NCBI GenBank assembly: GCA_031271965.1
Contig: JAISUS010000029.1
Location: forward strand, 62,001 to 126,000
Direction of reading: 5' to 3'
DNA length: 64,000 nt
From: Prevotella sp.
Lineage (GTDB): Bacteria; Bacteroidota; Bacteroidia; Bacteroidales; Dysgonomonadaceae
Part shown: one piece after another, positions 7,337 through 17,664 of the stretch
Layout: every line of letters starts with the position of its first letter
Position numbering within the stretch: position 1 is the stretch's first letter
Translations under genes and position numbers: made by a program
Notes under the pieces: generated by a model
Database searches by the model: none
What the model was told of the DNA's origin: nothing
Seen by the model: the letters and a program-made list of their open reading frames with translations, nothing else

Positions 7337-9226
7337 ATGGATAAGATATTAGTATTAATACTTCTGCTCAGTCCGTTTATAGGTTTTCTTATCAATTTGT
7401 TGATGGGGAAGAGTATTGTCGGACGATCCCGGACAGGAGTCATAGCTACAATCGCTGTAGTTATAAGTTTTGTGATCTCTTTAATGTATTTTATCCGTAT
7501 ACTTTCTACAGAAGAGCCGATACGGGTCGATCTCTTTGAATGGGTTGCGTTAGGTGAGTTTACAACAAATCTTTCTTTTACCCTCGACCAATTATCGCTA
7601 CTTTGGCTGTTGTTTGTAACAGGCATCGGTACTTTGATCCATATTTATTCGATAGGATATATGAAAGATGATGAGCGTATTGACCGCTATTTTGCATATC
7701 TGAACTTATTCATATTCTTTATGTCGGTATTGGTTACAGGAAGTAATCTGCTGGTAATGTTTATCGGTTGGGAAGGTGTAGGCTTATGTTCCTATTTTCT
7801 CATTGGATTCTGGTCTCAGGATCATAAAAATAACGATGCTGCCAAGAAAGCTTTTGTTTCGAACCGTATCGGAGACTTGGGTTTTGTAATCGGTATTTCA
7901 GTACTGTCATATCTCTTCAATACTGTAGATTATGAGACATTAAAGGTTGCTATCGCTACTTCTTCAAATCCGGAGATTGTATCTATGCTTGGGCTTGGAA
8001 CATTTGCTTTATTTATAGGAGCTACCGGAAAAAGCGCTCAAATACCACTATATACGTGGTTACCGGATGCAATGGCAGGGCCAACGCCTGTTTCGGCATT
8101 GATACATGCTGCAACGATGGTGACTGCCGGTGTATTTATGGTAATCCGGCTCAATTTCGTATTCGATATGACTCCGGATGTGCAAATGCTTATAGCTATT
8201 GTAGGTGCGGTAACGGCACTCTTTGCGGCATCAGTTGCTCTTATACAGACGGATATTAAGAAAGTATTGGCATACTCTACCGTTTCTCAGCTAGGTTTTA
8301 TGTTCCTTGCTGTGGGAATGGGTGCATATAGTATAGCCGCTTTTCACGTTATTACGCATGCATTCTTTAAGGCTTGCCTCTTCCTTGGTTCCGGGTCTGT
8401 TATTCATGCCATGGGTGGAGAACAAGATATGCGCCGGATGGGAGGTCTGAAAACAAAGATGCTTGTAACCTACGCTACATTTGTGGCTGCGGCTGCTTCC
8501 ATTGCAGGTATACCACCATTAGCAGGATTCCTTTCCAAAGATGAAATCATGCTGACTGCGTTCGAGCATAATAAATGGTTGTGGGGTATTGCTGCTATAG
8601 CATCCCTGATGACAGCTTTCTATATTTTCCGGGTGTTATTCCTTACATTCTATAAAGATTTCAGGGGTACGGAAGAACAAGCTCATCATTTGCATGAATC
8701 ACCTAAAACGATGACTATTCCTCTTATAGTATTAGCTATATTATCAGTTATAGGAGGTGTGATAGGAATACCCGGATTTAGTTGGCTCAATCATTATTTA
8801 GAACCTATATTACCGGGATTAGCTGTTGCTGAAGAACATTCGTTCGGTTTTCAGGAATATGGTGTAATGCTTATATCTATTCTTCTGGCTTTTGCGGGGC
8901 TTACTATTGCATATATCAAATATGTGAAGAAATCGGCGGTTCCGGCCGAGGATAAAGATATTTCGGGCTTTGCAAAAGTTTTGTACAATAAATATTATGT
9001 AGATGAAATATACAGGAAGTTTATAACAAATCCTATATATACTCTGGCTGACATATTTAACAAATATGTAGAACCTACTATTAAAAATATCTTCAAGATT
9101 GGAGGAGGAATTGTAGAAGTATTATCATTCCCTGCCAGAAAATTACAAAACGGGAGTCTCGGATTCTACCTGTTTTTCTTTGTTTTGGGATTCAGTTCAT
9201 TAATCATCTATTTATTCCTCGTATAA
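7337..9226 (+). CDS. nuoL: NADH-quinone oxidoreductase subunit L
   Basis: NuoL is the distal antiporter-like proton-pumping subunit with the long lateral helix. The 629-residue protein contains the family core around WEGVGLCSYFLIGFW, the segment KSAQIPLYTWLPDAMAGPTP, and the lysine-bearing helix QTDIKKVLAYSTVSQLGFM. A C-terminal amphipathic region and last transmembrane helix follow. It is full length and is co-directional with nuoM, 11 bases downstream. Confidence 0.97.
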   Translation: MDKILVLILLLSPFIGFLINLLMGKSIVGRSRTGVIATIAVVISFVISLMYFIRILSTEEPIRVDLFEWVALGEFTTNLSFTLDQLSLLWLLFVTGIGTLIHIYSIGYMKDDERIDRYFAYLNLFIFFMSVLVTGSNLLVMFIGWEGVGLCSYFLIGFWSQDHKNNDAAKKAFVSNRIGDLGFVIGISVLSYLFNTVDYETLKVAIATSSNPEIVSMLGLGTFALFIGATGKSAQIPLYTWLPDAMAGPTPVSALIHAATMVTAGVFMVIRLNFVFDMTPDVQMLIAIVGAVTALFAASVALIQTDIKKVLAYSTVSQLGFMFLAVGMGAYSIAAFHVITHAFFKACLFLGSGSVIHAMGGEQDMRRMGGLKTKMLVTYATFVAAAASIAGIPPLAGFLSKDEIMLTAFEHNKWLWGIAAIASLMTAFYIFRVLFLTFYKDFRGTEEQAHHLHESPKTMTIPLIVLAILSVIGGVIGIPGFSWLNHYLEPILPGLAVAEEHSFGFQEYGVMLISILLAFAGLTIAYIKYVKKSAVPAEDKDISGFAKVLYNKYYVDEIYRKFITNPIYTLADIFNKYVEPTIKNIFKIGGGIVEVLSFPARKLQNGSLGFYLFFFVLGFSSLIIYLFLV

Positions 9227-9237
9227 ACTGAAAGAAT

Positions 9238-10671
9238 ATGAATATAGCTATTATATTGATTATACTATTAGCCGGCTCGATATTTACTTATCTGTCGGGA
9301 AACCGTTTCGCATCAAAGGTTGCTATACTTTTTAGTGTTGCTGCTGCGGTATTCTCAATAGCGCTTTACTTGAATTATGGAGCTACGGGAACAAATTTTA
9401 GTGTAAACTGGATAAGCAACCCGGATATATCGTTCTCGCTCAAAGCCGACGGCTTATCTATAGCCATGTTATTATTAACTACTATACTTGTTCCTATTAT
9501 CCTGATAGCGACACAGGCACGTGAGTTTAAGAACGAGAAATCGTTATATAGTCTCGTCATGTTTATGACATTTGCTATGGTAGGAGCATTCTTGAGCAGT
9601 AATGCATTGTTGTATTATATCTTCTGGGAAATGTCCCTTGTCCCTATCTACTTTATTGTTGTTTTGTGGGGTAATGGTGAAATATCAAAAAGGCGTAGGG
9701 CGGCAATGACTTTCTTCCTGTTTACATTTATGGGGTCATTATTTATGATGGCGGCTATAATCTATTTATATGTGAAAACCGGAAGTTTTGAGTTAGAAGC
9801 GTTTCTTAATGCCAATCTGACTCCAACTGAGCAGATATGGATATTTTTGGCATTTTTTCTGGCTTACGCGATCAAGATACCGATCTTTCCTTTCCATATG
9901 TGGCAGGCTAACGTGTACAGTAAGGCTCCGGCTATCGGAACCATGTTGTTAGCCGGTATCATGTCGAAGATGGGTGCATATAGTGTCATTCGTTGGCAGT
10001 TGCCGATAACTCCGTATGCTTCGCAAGAATTGAGGACTATTGTCTTGATATTATGTGCGATAGGTGTTGTTTATGGGGCTATACTAGCCTTAAGGCAAAA
10101 CGAAATAAAACGTTTTCTGGCATATGCATCTTTGTCGCATGTAGGTTTTATTGCCGCAGGCGCTTATGCTCTGACATTCGATGGAATAAAAGGAGCTGTG
10201 GTACTTATATTAGCTCATGGGTTTGGGATGGTAGCTATGTTTTATTCGGCTGACATTATACAAAACCGGACAGGAATATTGAGAATCAGCGATCTGGGAG
10301 GAATAAAGCCTTATGCGCCTAAGTTTACGGTGGCATTCTTCCTAAGTATTTTGTCCTCTATTGGTGTTCCCTTGACATTCAATTTTATTGGAGAGTTTAC
10401 CATCATGTACGGCCTTTATCAGGTAAGTGTATGGTTTACTATCGCTGTTGGTAGCTCTATGTTCTTAGGGGCATTGTTTATGCTGCGGATGTTTCAATAT
10501 GTGATGCTGGGGCCTCCCGCTAAAAAGCCATTCAGAGACTTGTCGAAAACCGAAGTGGCAGTATTCTCTTTATTTATAATTATCCTATTTGTTTTCGGAG
10601 TTTACACAAAACCGGTTACAGATCTTGTAACAGCCAGTATAACAGAGATAGTGACATATATTAACAGATAA
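9238..10671 (+). CDS. nuoM: NADH-quinone oxidoreductase subunit M
   Basis: NuoM is the second antiporter-like proton-pumping subunit. At 477 residues it has about fourteen hydrophobic segments. The key glutamate helix reads YYIFWEMSLVPIYFIV, and the discontinuous-helix region contains KIPIFPFHMWQANVYSKAP and EIKRFLAYASLSHVGFI. It is part of the nuo operon. Confidence 0.97.
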   Translation: MNIAIILIILLAGSIFTYLSGNRFASKVAILFSVAAAVFSIALYLNYGATGTNFSVNWISNPDISFSLKADGLSIAMLLLTTILVPIILIATQAREFKNEKSLYSLVMFMTFAMVGAFLSSNALLYYIFWEMSLVPIYFIVVLWGNGEISKRRRAAMTFFLFTFMGSLFMMAAIIYLYVKTGSFELEAFLNANLTPTEQIWIFLAFFLAYAIKIPIFPFHMWQANVYSKAPAIGTMLLAGIMSKMGAYSVIRWQLPITPYASQELRTIVLILCAIGVVYGAILALRQNEIKRFLAYASLSHVGFIAAGAYALTFDGIKGAVVLILAHGFGMVAMFYSADIIQNRTGILRISDLGGIKPYAPKFTVAFFLSILSSIGVPLTFNFIGEFTIMYGLYQVSVWFTIAVGSSMFLGALFMLRMFQYVMLGPPAKKPFRDLSKTEVAVFSLFIIILFVFGVYTKPVTDLVTASITEIVTYINR

Positions 10672-10688
10672 TAATTAGTTAAGATATA

Positions 10689-12077
10689 ATGAGTACATTG
10701 ATAACCATTTCAGGATTAGGAATAATTAGCCTGCTGTTGGAGATTCTCAATTTAAGAAAAATTCTTGTACCTGTCGTCCTCGCCGGGTTGATAGCTATAT
10801 TAGGAATGGCCATAACCGAATTTTATCTGGGTGAGCCGGTAATTGGTGCAGACAAATATAATATGGTTCTGACATCGCCTTTTTCACAAGGATTTTCTAT
10901 TTTGTTTATTATACTTTCTATTCTCATCATTGCCATGAGTCCTAAGTTTTATCAGGAGAAAGTAGAAAAAATCGCCGATTATGTTTCCTTGAAAATATTT
11001 ATGCTGGCCGGTGCTGTCGCTATGGTGTCTTTTGGCAACTTTGCAATATTTTTTATAGGGCTTGAAGTTCTTTCTATTGCTGCTTATGCTCTTGCGTCGA
11101 GTGAACCAAATAAAGTAAATAGCAATGAAGCCGGAGCAAAATATTTCATCATGGGTGCTTTTGCTTCTAGTTTTATATTATTCGGTCTGGCTCTTATTTA
11201 TGGAGCTATCGGCTCATTCGATATAGGTACTGTTACTATTGCATCGGCGGTACAAGCCGGGGATCTTCCAGTATGGTTTAGTATTGGTTTTTTGATGATA
11301 GCAACAGGAATGATGTTTAAGGCATCTATTGTCCCTTTCCATTTTTGGGCGCCTGATGTGTATGAAGGTTCACCGACACTTGTTACGGCAATAATGAGTA
11401 CATTGGTAAAAGTTGCGGCAATAGGCGCATTCTATAAAATATTAGTTGTTTTGTCGGCAGGTATAACTCCTGTGTTTCAGTCTATATTGGTTGTTCTGTG
11501 TATCCTTACACTATGTGTAGGTAATGTTACCGCTATAAAACAAAGGAATATAAAGCGTATGTTGGCCTATTCAGGTATATCACATACTGGTTTTATGATG
11601 ATGGCTTTAATCGCTTTGGACTCACCAAATACCATCCTTTATTATGCAGCAGCTTATAGTTTTGCCGGAATAGCTGCTTTTGCTGTTATACTTGGTGTAT
11701 GTCATGGAAAAGAGAATGAAGATATGTCAAACTTCTTTGGATTGCTCAAACGCCAACCTCTTTTGGCCGTTATTCTTACAGGAGCACTCTTATCATTAGG
11801 AGGTATTCCTGTTTTTTCGGGATTCTTCGCTAAATTCTTTGTTTTCAATCAAATGCTGCAAGTAGGGAATATTGCAGTTGTTATATTTGGTATACTTAAT
11901 TCCGTTGTAGCTGTTTATTATTATCTCGGAGTGGTAAATATTATGGCCACAAAAGAAAGTACCGAAGCGGACACACTGAAAATTCCACTTGAATATAAAA
12001 TCGTTGCAATAATAGCCATCTCTCTTAATATTATATTGGGCATATTCCCTTCGGCTATTATGGGGTTAGGATTGTAA
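10689..12077 (+). CDS. nuoN: NADH-quinone oxidoreductase subunit N
   Basis: NuoN is the third antiporter-like subunit, closest to the quinone module. The 462-residue protein shows the FFIGLEVLSIAAYALAS helix, the FKASIVPFHFWAPDVYEGSP segment and the lysine helix NIKRMLAYSGISHTGFM, all typical of ND2/NuoN. It is the last gene of the operon and is followed by a hairpin terminator. Confidence 0.97.
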   Translation: MSTLITISGLGIISLLLEILNLRKILVPVVLAGLIAILGMAITEFYLGEPVIGADKYNMVLTSPFSQGFSILFIILSILIIAMSPKFYQEKVEKIADYVSLKIFMLAGAVAMVSFGNFAIFFIGLEVLSIAAYALASSEPNKVNSNEAGAKYFIMGAFASSFILFGLALIYGAIGSFDIGTVTIASAVQAGDLPVWFSIGFLMIATGMMFKASIVPFHFWAPDVYEGSPTLVTAIMSTLVKVAAIGAFYKILVVLSAGITPVFQSILVVLCILTLCVGNVTAIKQRNIKRMLAYSGISHTGFMMMALIALDSPNTILYYAAAYSFAGIAAFAVILGVCHGKENEDMSNFFGLLKRQPLLAVILTGALLSLGGIPVFSGFFAKFFVFNQMLQVGNIAVVIFGILNSVVAVYYYLGVVNIMATKESTEADTLKIPLEYKIVAIIAISLNIILGIFPSAIMGLGL

Positions 12078-12105
12078 AAGTTATTACTTTTCTGGAAATA
12101 TAGGG

Positions 12106-12134
12106 AAGCAGGTCTGTCAGATCTGCTTTTTTTT
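12106..12134 (+). terminator. Rho-independent terminator of the nuo operon
   Basis: Arms AAGCAGGTCT and AGATCTGCTT pair with one wobble around a GTC loop and run into eight T residues. Confidence 0.8.
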
Positions 12135-12297
12135 ATTCTTGTTATGGAAAAATCTATATCATAATACTCTATAAACAAGATAGTATATCAGTTGAATATA
12201 AAACTGTTCTATAGCATATATTTTCGATTGTCCGTATATGTTATTTTAATGTTTTTTTAATACTTTTACGTTAATTATCTTTTATAACAACATAGCT

Positions 12298-13446
12298 ATG
12301 AAGACACTTTATTCTTTAGCACTGGTTCTGTGCTCATTATTCATTTTTCAACAAAATTATGCCCAATCAAAGTATGGAAATGCAACAATGGATGAGCTTA
12401 CTATGCAGTCCTATCCTCAAGACACAACAGCAGCAGCAGTCGTTCTATTAAAAAAAGGAGATGCCCGCTTTATAGTATCAGAACTTTATGGTTTTCAGTT
12501 TGAGTATACCCTACAGGTGAAAATAAAAATATTGAAAACAGATGGTTTGAAATGGTGTGATGAGAAGATTCCGTATTATGAGGCTAGTAATTCGTCGAAA
12601 GAGCAGATTAATGGATTATCCGGTACAACATATAACTTGGAAAATGGAAAAATAGTAAAGACTAAACTGTCTAAAGAATATATTACAAACGAGGATATAG
12701 ATAATAAGTATAAAGTGAGAAAATTCTCTATGCCTGCGGCAAAAGTAGGTTCTGTAATAGAATATAAATATACAATTGTTTCAGACTTTTACTATGAACT
12801 TAGGGAATTTCGTTTTCAGGAATCAATACCTGTAGCTTATAGTTGCTACGAAGGGAAGATTCCCGAATATTTTAGATATAATGTGAATTTTCAAGGATAT
12901 GTTCCGTTAAAAACGGTGCGTGAACCGGAGAATGAAAGTTTTCATTTGAGTGGTAATCTTATTCCTTGTAACGCTGAAAAAATCAAAGCAGAAGGTTTTG
13001 ATCTGCCAGCGATGAAAGATGAGGCTTTTCTATGGACTGTTAATGATTATATATCGAAGGTTTCTTTTGAACTTAGATCATTCTATATACCCGGAAGTAC
13101 ACTTCAGAATTACTCTTCTTCCTGGGCTAATATAGATAAAGAGTTATTAGCTTCCAGTTCTTTTGGGGGGAATGCCAAAAAAGCAGATATGTTTAAGGAG
13201 GAAATACAGAAAGGTGATATCACCTTGGCCAGGGCACAGGAGATACAGAATATGCTTAAATATAGGGTGAAATGGAATGAACGAAGTGATCTTTATCCCA
13301 GAAATTTGAAAGAGGCTCTCAAAACAGGTTTAGGAAATAACGCCGACGTGAACTTCTTATTAATTAATGCCCTAAAAGCCGGAGGCTACGATGCGTTTCC
13401 TGTAGTTTTAAGCACAAGAAGTAATGGGCGCTTACCATTTTCCTAG
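12298..13446 (+). CDS. DUF3857/transglutaminase-like secreted protein, N-terminal part (frameshifted gene)
   Basis: The protein starts with a signal peptide (residues 1-22, ending YAQ) and continues as a DUF3857 beta-rich domain. This part ends in the transglutaminase-like region at KAGGYDAFPVVLSTRSNGRLPF, where the frame hits TAG at 13444. The next ORF (13424-14257, frame +1) continues the same family without a gap, so the two are halves of one gene broken by a single-base shift within the run around CCATTTTCCTAG. Such proteins occur in Bacteroidota envelopes; the function is not known. The downstream gene is an intact paralogue. Confidence 0.7.
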   Translation: MKTLYSLALVLCSLFIFQQNYAQSKYGNATMDELTMQSYPQDTTAAAVVLLKKGDARFIVSELYGFQFEYTLQVKIKILKTDGLKWCDEKIPYYEASNSSKEQINGLSGTTYNLENGKIVKTKLSKEYITNEDIDNKYKVRKFSMPAAKVGSVIEYKYTIVSDFYYELREFRFQESIPVAYSCYEGKIPEYFRYNVNFQGYVPLKTVREPENESFHLSGNLIPCNAEKIKAEGFDLPAMKDEAFLWTVNDYISKVSFELRSFYIPGSTLQNYSSSWANIDKELLASSSFGGNAKKADMFKEEIQKGDITLARAQEIQNMLKYRVKWNERSDLYPRNLKEALKTGLGNNADVNFLLINALKAGGYDAFPVVLSTRSNGRLPFS

Positions 13447-14257
13447 TATTGCAGCCTTGAACTATGTAATCACAGGTATTAAGATAGATACAGTTATGTA
13501 TTTTACCGATGCTGCAGCTAAATATGGTGATTGGAATTTGTTACCTGAAAAATGTATGGTTCCTCAAGCTCATATTATAAAAGAAAACGGATGTGATTGG
13601 GTAGACCTTACCTCCATATCAAAAGGGTCGGTTTTGAGAACCGGAAAGTTTGAGTTTTCAGGAAATGAATATATTGGACGAATAACAGATATGAGAAAAG
13701 ATAATGCGGCTTATGATTTTAAAAATTATTATTATGGGCATAAGGATAAAGATGCATTTATTGAAACATTGTCCAAGAAAACCTCGTGTGAAATAGATAG
13801 TTTCAGTGCTCTGAATCTGGATAATACAGCAGAGGCTGTAAAGATTGAGTATATACAAAAGACCAATGTGGATACCGGAGAGGAATTTATTTATATAAAT
13901 CCTCTGATAGACAAACAGTACTCAGAGAATCCATTCCGTACCGAAACCCGGACTTTACCTATTAATTTTGATTATCTAACAACATATATGCAAATGGTAG
14001 AAATAAAGATACCGGAAGGCTATGTTGTCGATGAAATACCTAAACCTGCAAAGATGGTCATGAATGATAATGACATTATTCTTACTTATCGGATAGCAGT
14101 AGATGGAGATGTGATTAAACTAAATTATGTGTATCAGTTGAGAAAATTAATATTTTCTGTAGCAGAATATGATGGTATCAGAGACTTTTATGCTAAACTG
14201 ATTGCTAAAAGTTCGGAGCAAATAGTATTAAAAAAAGCAGGTGAAGTAAAAGAATAA
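13424..14257 (+). CDS. DUF3857/transglutaminase-like protein, C-terminal part (frameshifted gene)
   Basis: This frame resumes the family at PSIAALNYVITGI, the His-containing end of the transglutaminase-like domain, followed by the DUF3858-type C-terminal beta domain. It has no signal peptide of its own, and its ATG lies inside the upstream frame, so it is best read as the 3' half of the gene starting at 12298. Apart from the one shift the codons are intact, which suggests a recent mutation or a sequencing error. The stop is 3 bases before the next gene, so the paralogues were probably co-transcribed. Confidence 0.65.
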   Translation: MGAYHFPSIAALNYVITGIKIDTVMYFTDAAAKYGDWNLLPEKCMVPQAHIIKENGCDWVDLTSISKGSVLRTGKFEFSGNEYIGRITDMRKDNAAYDFKNYYYGHKDKDAFIETLSKKTSCEIDSFSALNLDNTAEAVKIEYIQKTNVDTGEEFIYINPLIDKQYSENPFRTETRTLPINFDYLTTYMQMVEIKIPEGYVVDEIPKPAKMVMNDNDIILTYRIAVDGDVIKLNYVYQLRKLIFSVAEYDGIRDFYAKLIAKSSEQIVLKKAGEVKE

Positions 14258-14260
14258 AAT

Positions 14261-16138
14261 ATGAAACGATTGTTAATACTTACTATAGGAGCTTTTCTGA
14301 TTAGTTATTTGCCGGCACAAGTCGGTGGCCTTTATGAAAATGCCAGTGCAATAGTGAAAGATCGTAAAGCTGTATTTACTCAAACAGATATTAATAATGC
14401 AACATATAAAGTGACAGAGGTTATTACTATCTTAAATAAGCAAGGAGAAGATTTCGGGCATTTTTATGTGTATGGCGATAAATTCAGAGAGTTGAAAGAC
14501 TTTTCAGGAGTAATTAAAAATGCAGCCGGCGCTGTTGTGAAGAAAATAGGGAAAAAGGATCTAAGTATATCTTCTTTGTCGGAGAGTTTTAAAACAGATG
14601 ATTATAGTATTAGCTACGAAAGTAAACATCCGGCCTATCCATATACAGTGGAATATACTTATGAGATGAGAATGAAAAATGGCATAATAGCTTATCCTCC
14701 ATTTGCACCTATTGATAATTATAGACAATCTGTGGAAAATGCTCATTATACAATAGAGTTGCCTGCCGATATTAAATTACGGTATCATTCCAATTTTGAT
14801 TGCGATATAAAAGAGCGTACGGAAAATAACAAACGTATATATACTTTCTCTGCTATTAACTTAAAAGCTATAGACAGAGAGCCTTTATCTCCTGTCTCGA
14901 GAGAGATTATTCCTTTGGTGTATATTGCTCCGTCCGATTTTTGCTATGATTCATTCTGTGGAAATTTATCCAATTGGAATAATTTAGGTTCTTGGATATC
15001 CGGACTTTTGAAAGACCGGGATATTTTGCCTGTCGATTTTGTTGGGAAATTACATGATATGACAAAAGATGCGAAAACCGATCGCGAAAAAGTTGCTATT
15101 GTCTACAAATATCTTCAAGATAATACTCGTTATGTAAGTATACAGCTAGGTATAGGCGGATATAGGCCGATTGAGGCAGCCTCTGTATTAAAAACAAGGT
15201 TTGGTGATTGTAAAGGGCAAACAAACTTAATGAAGGCTATGTTGAAGGCCATTGATATTCCTTCAAACTATTGTGTTATAAGTATGGGGGACGATAAAGA
15301 GTTGTTGCCGGATTTTCCGAGTTTCAATCAAAATAATCACGTGATATTGCTGGTTCCTTTGAGGAATGATAGTATTTGGTTGGAGTGTACTAGTGCTACA
15401 GCTCCGTTCGGATATATACATGACGATATTGCCGGGCATGATGCGCTTGTAATTTCCGATGGTGGAGGAAAAATCTGTCGCTTGCCAACATACACCAGTA
15501 AGCAAAATAAGAAAGAATCAAGATTGCAAATTAATATATCAGAAGATGGTACGGCTAAAGGCGATATAGCATTTGTAGAACATCTGATAGGATACGATTA
15601 TGCCAAGAACTACTACAATATTTTGTCTAATGATAGGGAGAAGGTGGTGGAGTATATAAACGCTAATGTAAGTATGCCAAAGATTCAGATAGGAGAGATA
15701 AATACGAGTGAAAATAAGTCTGCTCTTCCGTCCTGTTCTCTAACATTAAAATATGAAGCAATGGATTTTGCGAGTAAAACAGGCACCAGATTATTTATTC
15801 CTGTATGTCCATTAAAGAAAAGCTATTACAATGTGTTTTCGGCTACAAAACGAGAATTTGATATAGAAAGAAATAATGGATTCTCAGAGTCTGACACCAT
15901 CATCATACAAATACCGGAGATGTATACACCCGAATCATTGCCTAAGGATATTTCATTGACAACAGATTTTGGTACGTTTTCATCACAAAGCTTGTTAGAG
16001 GGGAATAAAATTATTTATATTCAGAATACAGAGATTATTTCGGGACGGTATAGTAAAGAGAGATATAAAGAAATTAAAGATTTCTTTGGTGAGATAGCTA
16101 CTGCCATAAAACGGAAAATAGTGATAAAGAAATCTTAA
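14261..16138 (+). CDS. DUF3857 and transglutaminase-like domain protein
   Basis: This 625-residue secreted protein has a signal peptide (about 1-20), a DUF3857 domain (about 45-210), and a transglutaminase-like core with Cys in FGDCKGQTNLM and His in NQNNHVILLVP. The third acid would be near WLECTSATAPFGY. A C-terminal DUF3858-like beta domain follows. All three catalytic-type residues appear to be present, but the family's substrate is not established. It is a tandem paralogue of the broken gene immediately upstream. Confidence 0.85.
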   Translation: MKRLLILTIGAFLISYLPAQVGGLYENASAIVKDRKAVFTQTDINNATYKVTEVITILNKQGEDFGHFYVYGDKFRELKDFSGVIKNAAGAVVKKIGKKDLSISSLSESFKTDDYSISYESKHPAYPYTVEYTYEMRMKNGIIAYPPFAPIDNYRQSVENAHYTIELPADIKLRYHSNFDCDIKERTENNKRIYTFSAINLKAIDREPLSPVSREIIPLVYIAPSDFCYDSFCGNLSNWNNLGSWISGLLKDRDILPVDFVGKLHDMTKDAKTDREKVAIVYKYLQDNTRYVSIQLGIGGYRPIEAASVLKTRFGDCKGQTNLMKAMLKAIDIPSNYCVISMGDDKELLPDFPSFNQNNHVILLVPLRNDSIWLECTSATAPFGYIHDDIAGHDALVISDGGGKICRLPTYTSKQNKKESRLQINISEDGTAKGDIAFVEHLIGYDYAKNYYNILSNDREKVVEYINANVSMPKIQIGEINTSENKSALPSCSLTLKYEAMDFASKTGTRLFIPVCPLKKSYYNVFSATKREFDIERNNGFSESDTIIIQIPEMYTPESLPKDISLTTDFGTFSSQSLLEGNKIIYIQNTEIISGRYSKERYKEIKDFFGEIATAIKRKIVIKKS

Positions 16139-16146
16139 GTTAAAAT

Positions 16147-16177
16147 AAAAGCTGAAAACATTGTTTTCAGCTTTTTA
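16147..16177. terminator. Bidirectional terminator overlapping the end of dnaA
   Basis: A perfect 13-bp stem (AAAAGCTGAAAAC with its complement) around an ATT loop has A and T runs on both sides. It serves the convergent genes 14261-16138 and dnaA, and its right arm covers the dnaA stop codon and last codons. Confidence 0.85.
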
Positions 16178-17570
16178 ATTTCCGTTCGATCTCTGCTATT
16201 TCTTCTCGGAATGTTTTATCAACCTCCATCTGTTCTTTTACTATTTTGCAGGCATGCAATACAGTAGCGTGATTTTTTTTACCTATCAGCGAACCGATTT
16301 GAGCCAGAGACATTTCTGTATATGTTTTAGATAAATACATCGTAACCTGCCTTGCCTGAACTATCTGACGCTTACGAGAAGCTGTGTGTATTAGCTCGTT
16401 CTTGATATTATAGAAATCACAAACAATAGATTCAATTGTATTTACAGTGATTTTTTTAGCTTCTATTTTTTTTATGGCCTGACTTATTACACGACGAGCC
16501 AGGGGCAGGTCGATTTCTTTGTTGTAGACTAAAGAGTGAGCCATTATAGATACTATAATTCCTTCCAGGTCACGGGCGTTGTCAGTTACATTTTCTGCAA
16601 TATAATCTACGACATCTTCAGGAATGGTCAATCCGTCGTGAAGAATCTTGTTTTGAAGAATCTTTAGTCTTAAGGCTTTGTCCGGATTATCTATTTTGGT
16701 TGTCAATCCCCATCTGAAACGTGTAAGTAATCTTTCCTCTACGCCTTGTAACTCAGAAGGTGCTTTGTCTGAAGTTAAGATCAGTTGTTTATTATTTTGG
16801 TGCAGGTGGTTGAATATGTGGAACAATGTGTTTTGAGTCTTTTCTATTCCAGCAAGTTCATGTATATCATCTATGATGAGAACATCTATACCTTGATAAA
16901 AATTGATGAAATCATTTGTCGTATTATAACGTCCTGCTTCTGCATATTGAATCTTGAATAAATGAGCCGACACATATAATATCCGTTTTTCGGGAAAAAG
17001 CTCTTTGATGCAATTCCCTACTGCATGGCAAAGATGAGTTTTGCCTACACCGGAAGTCCCATGTACAAACAGTGGATTAAACGCTGTTTTTCCCGGATTT
17101 TGGCAAATAGCATCTCCTGCCGTACGGGATAATTTATTACTTTCCCCTTCAAAGAAATTGTCAAAGGTATATTTATGATTCAATTGTGAATCGAAATCAT
17201 CTGCAACAACCTTTTGAAACGGGTTTGGTATTTTATTTATATTCTTATTCGCAAACTTATCAGACGTTGTTGATTTTGCATTTCCCCTATAATCGACTAA
17301 TGTATTAGTGGTGTTTTCTACCAATATACGATACTGTAATATGGTGTCATTGCCAATTTCCCTGTGTAGAGTGGCTTTGAGTAAGTCTACGAACTTATCT
17401 TCCAGATACTCATAAAAAAATTGGCTGGGAACCTGTATTGTAAAAATCTTATTTTCATAAGATAAAGGTACAATAGGTAAAAACCAAGTTTTAAAAGCTG
17501 CTTCAGATACATTGTCCTGAAACACTTTTAAGCAGTTAGCCCATAATTTATGAGTAGAAGAAAATTCCAT
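16167..17570 (-). CDS. dnaA: Chromosomal replication initiator protein DnaA
   Basis: DnaA is the AAA+ ATPase that binds and melts the replication origin. The 467-residue protein has the N-terminal DnaB-interaction domain (KLWANCLKVFQDNVSEAAFK), Walker A GTSGVGKTHLCHA near 170, Walker B VLIIDDIHEL, and the C-terminal DnaA-box-binding helix-turn-helix with GKKNHATVLHACKIV. Unlike many bacteria, dnaN and recF are not next to it. A possible promoter lies about 260 bases upstream (17830-17837). Confidence 0.98.
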   Translation of the reverse strand: MEFSSTHKLWANCLKVFQDNVSEAAFKTWFLPIVPLSYENKIFTIQVPSQFFYEYLEDKFVDLLKATLHREIGNDTILQYRILVENTTNTLVDYRGNAKSTTSDKFANKNINKIPNPFQKVVADDFDSQLNHKYTFDNFFEGESNKLSRTAGDAICQNPGKTAFNPLFVHGTSGVGKTHLCHAVGNCIKELFPEKRILYVSAHLFKIQYAEAGRYNTTNDFINFYQGIDVLIIDDIHELAGIEKTQNTLFHIFNHLHQNNKQLILTSDKAPSELQGVEERLLTRFRWGLTTKIDNPDKALRLKILQNKILHDGLTIPEDVVDYIAENVTDNARDLEGIIVSIMAHSLVYNKEIDLPLARRVISQAIKKIEAKKITVNTIESIVCDFYNIKNELIHTASRKRQIVQARQVTMYLSKTYTEMSLAQIGSLIGKKNHATVLHACKIVKEQMEVDKTFREEIAEIERKLKS

Positions 17571-17640
17571 TTAAATAAAAAGAAAATAATTTGTGAAACT
17601 GTAGATTCGATTTATCGGTTTTCAAATCGTTTCGTTATGT

Positions 17641-17664
17641 AAATTTCAGAATAAATTTCAGAAT
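17641..17664. repeat. Tandem duplication AAATTTCAGAAT
   Basis: Two exact, directly adjacent copies of AAATTTCAGAAT lie 70 bases upstream of the dnaA start codon. They could be a regulator site in the dnaA leader; this is inference. Confidence 0.7.

Noticed and set aside
13424-13446. Programmed +1 frameshift between the two DUF3857 halves
   Set aside because: No recognisable slippery sequence plus stimulator of the prfB type is present, and the paralogue downstream needs no shift; mutation or error is simpler.
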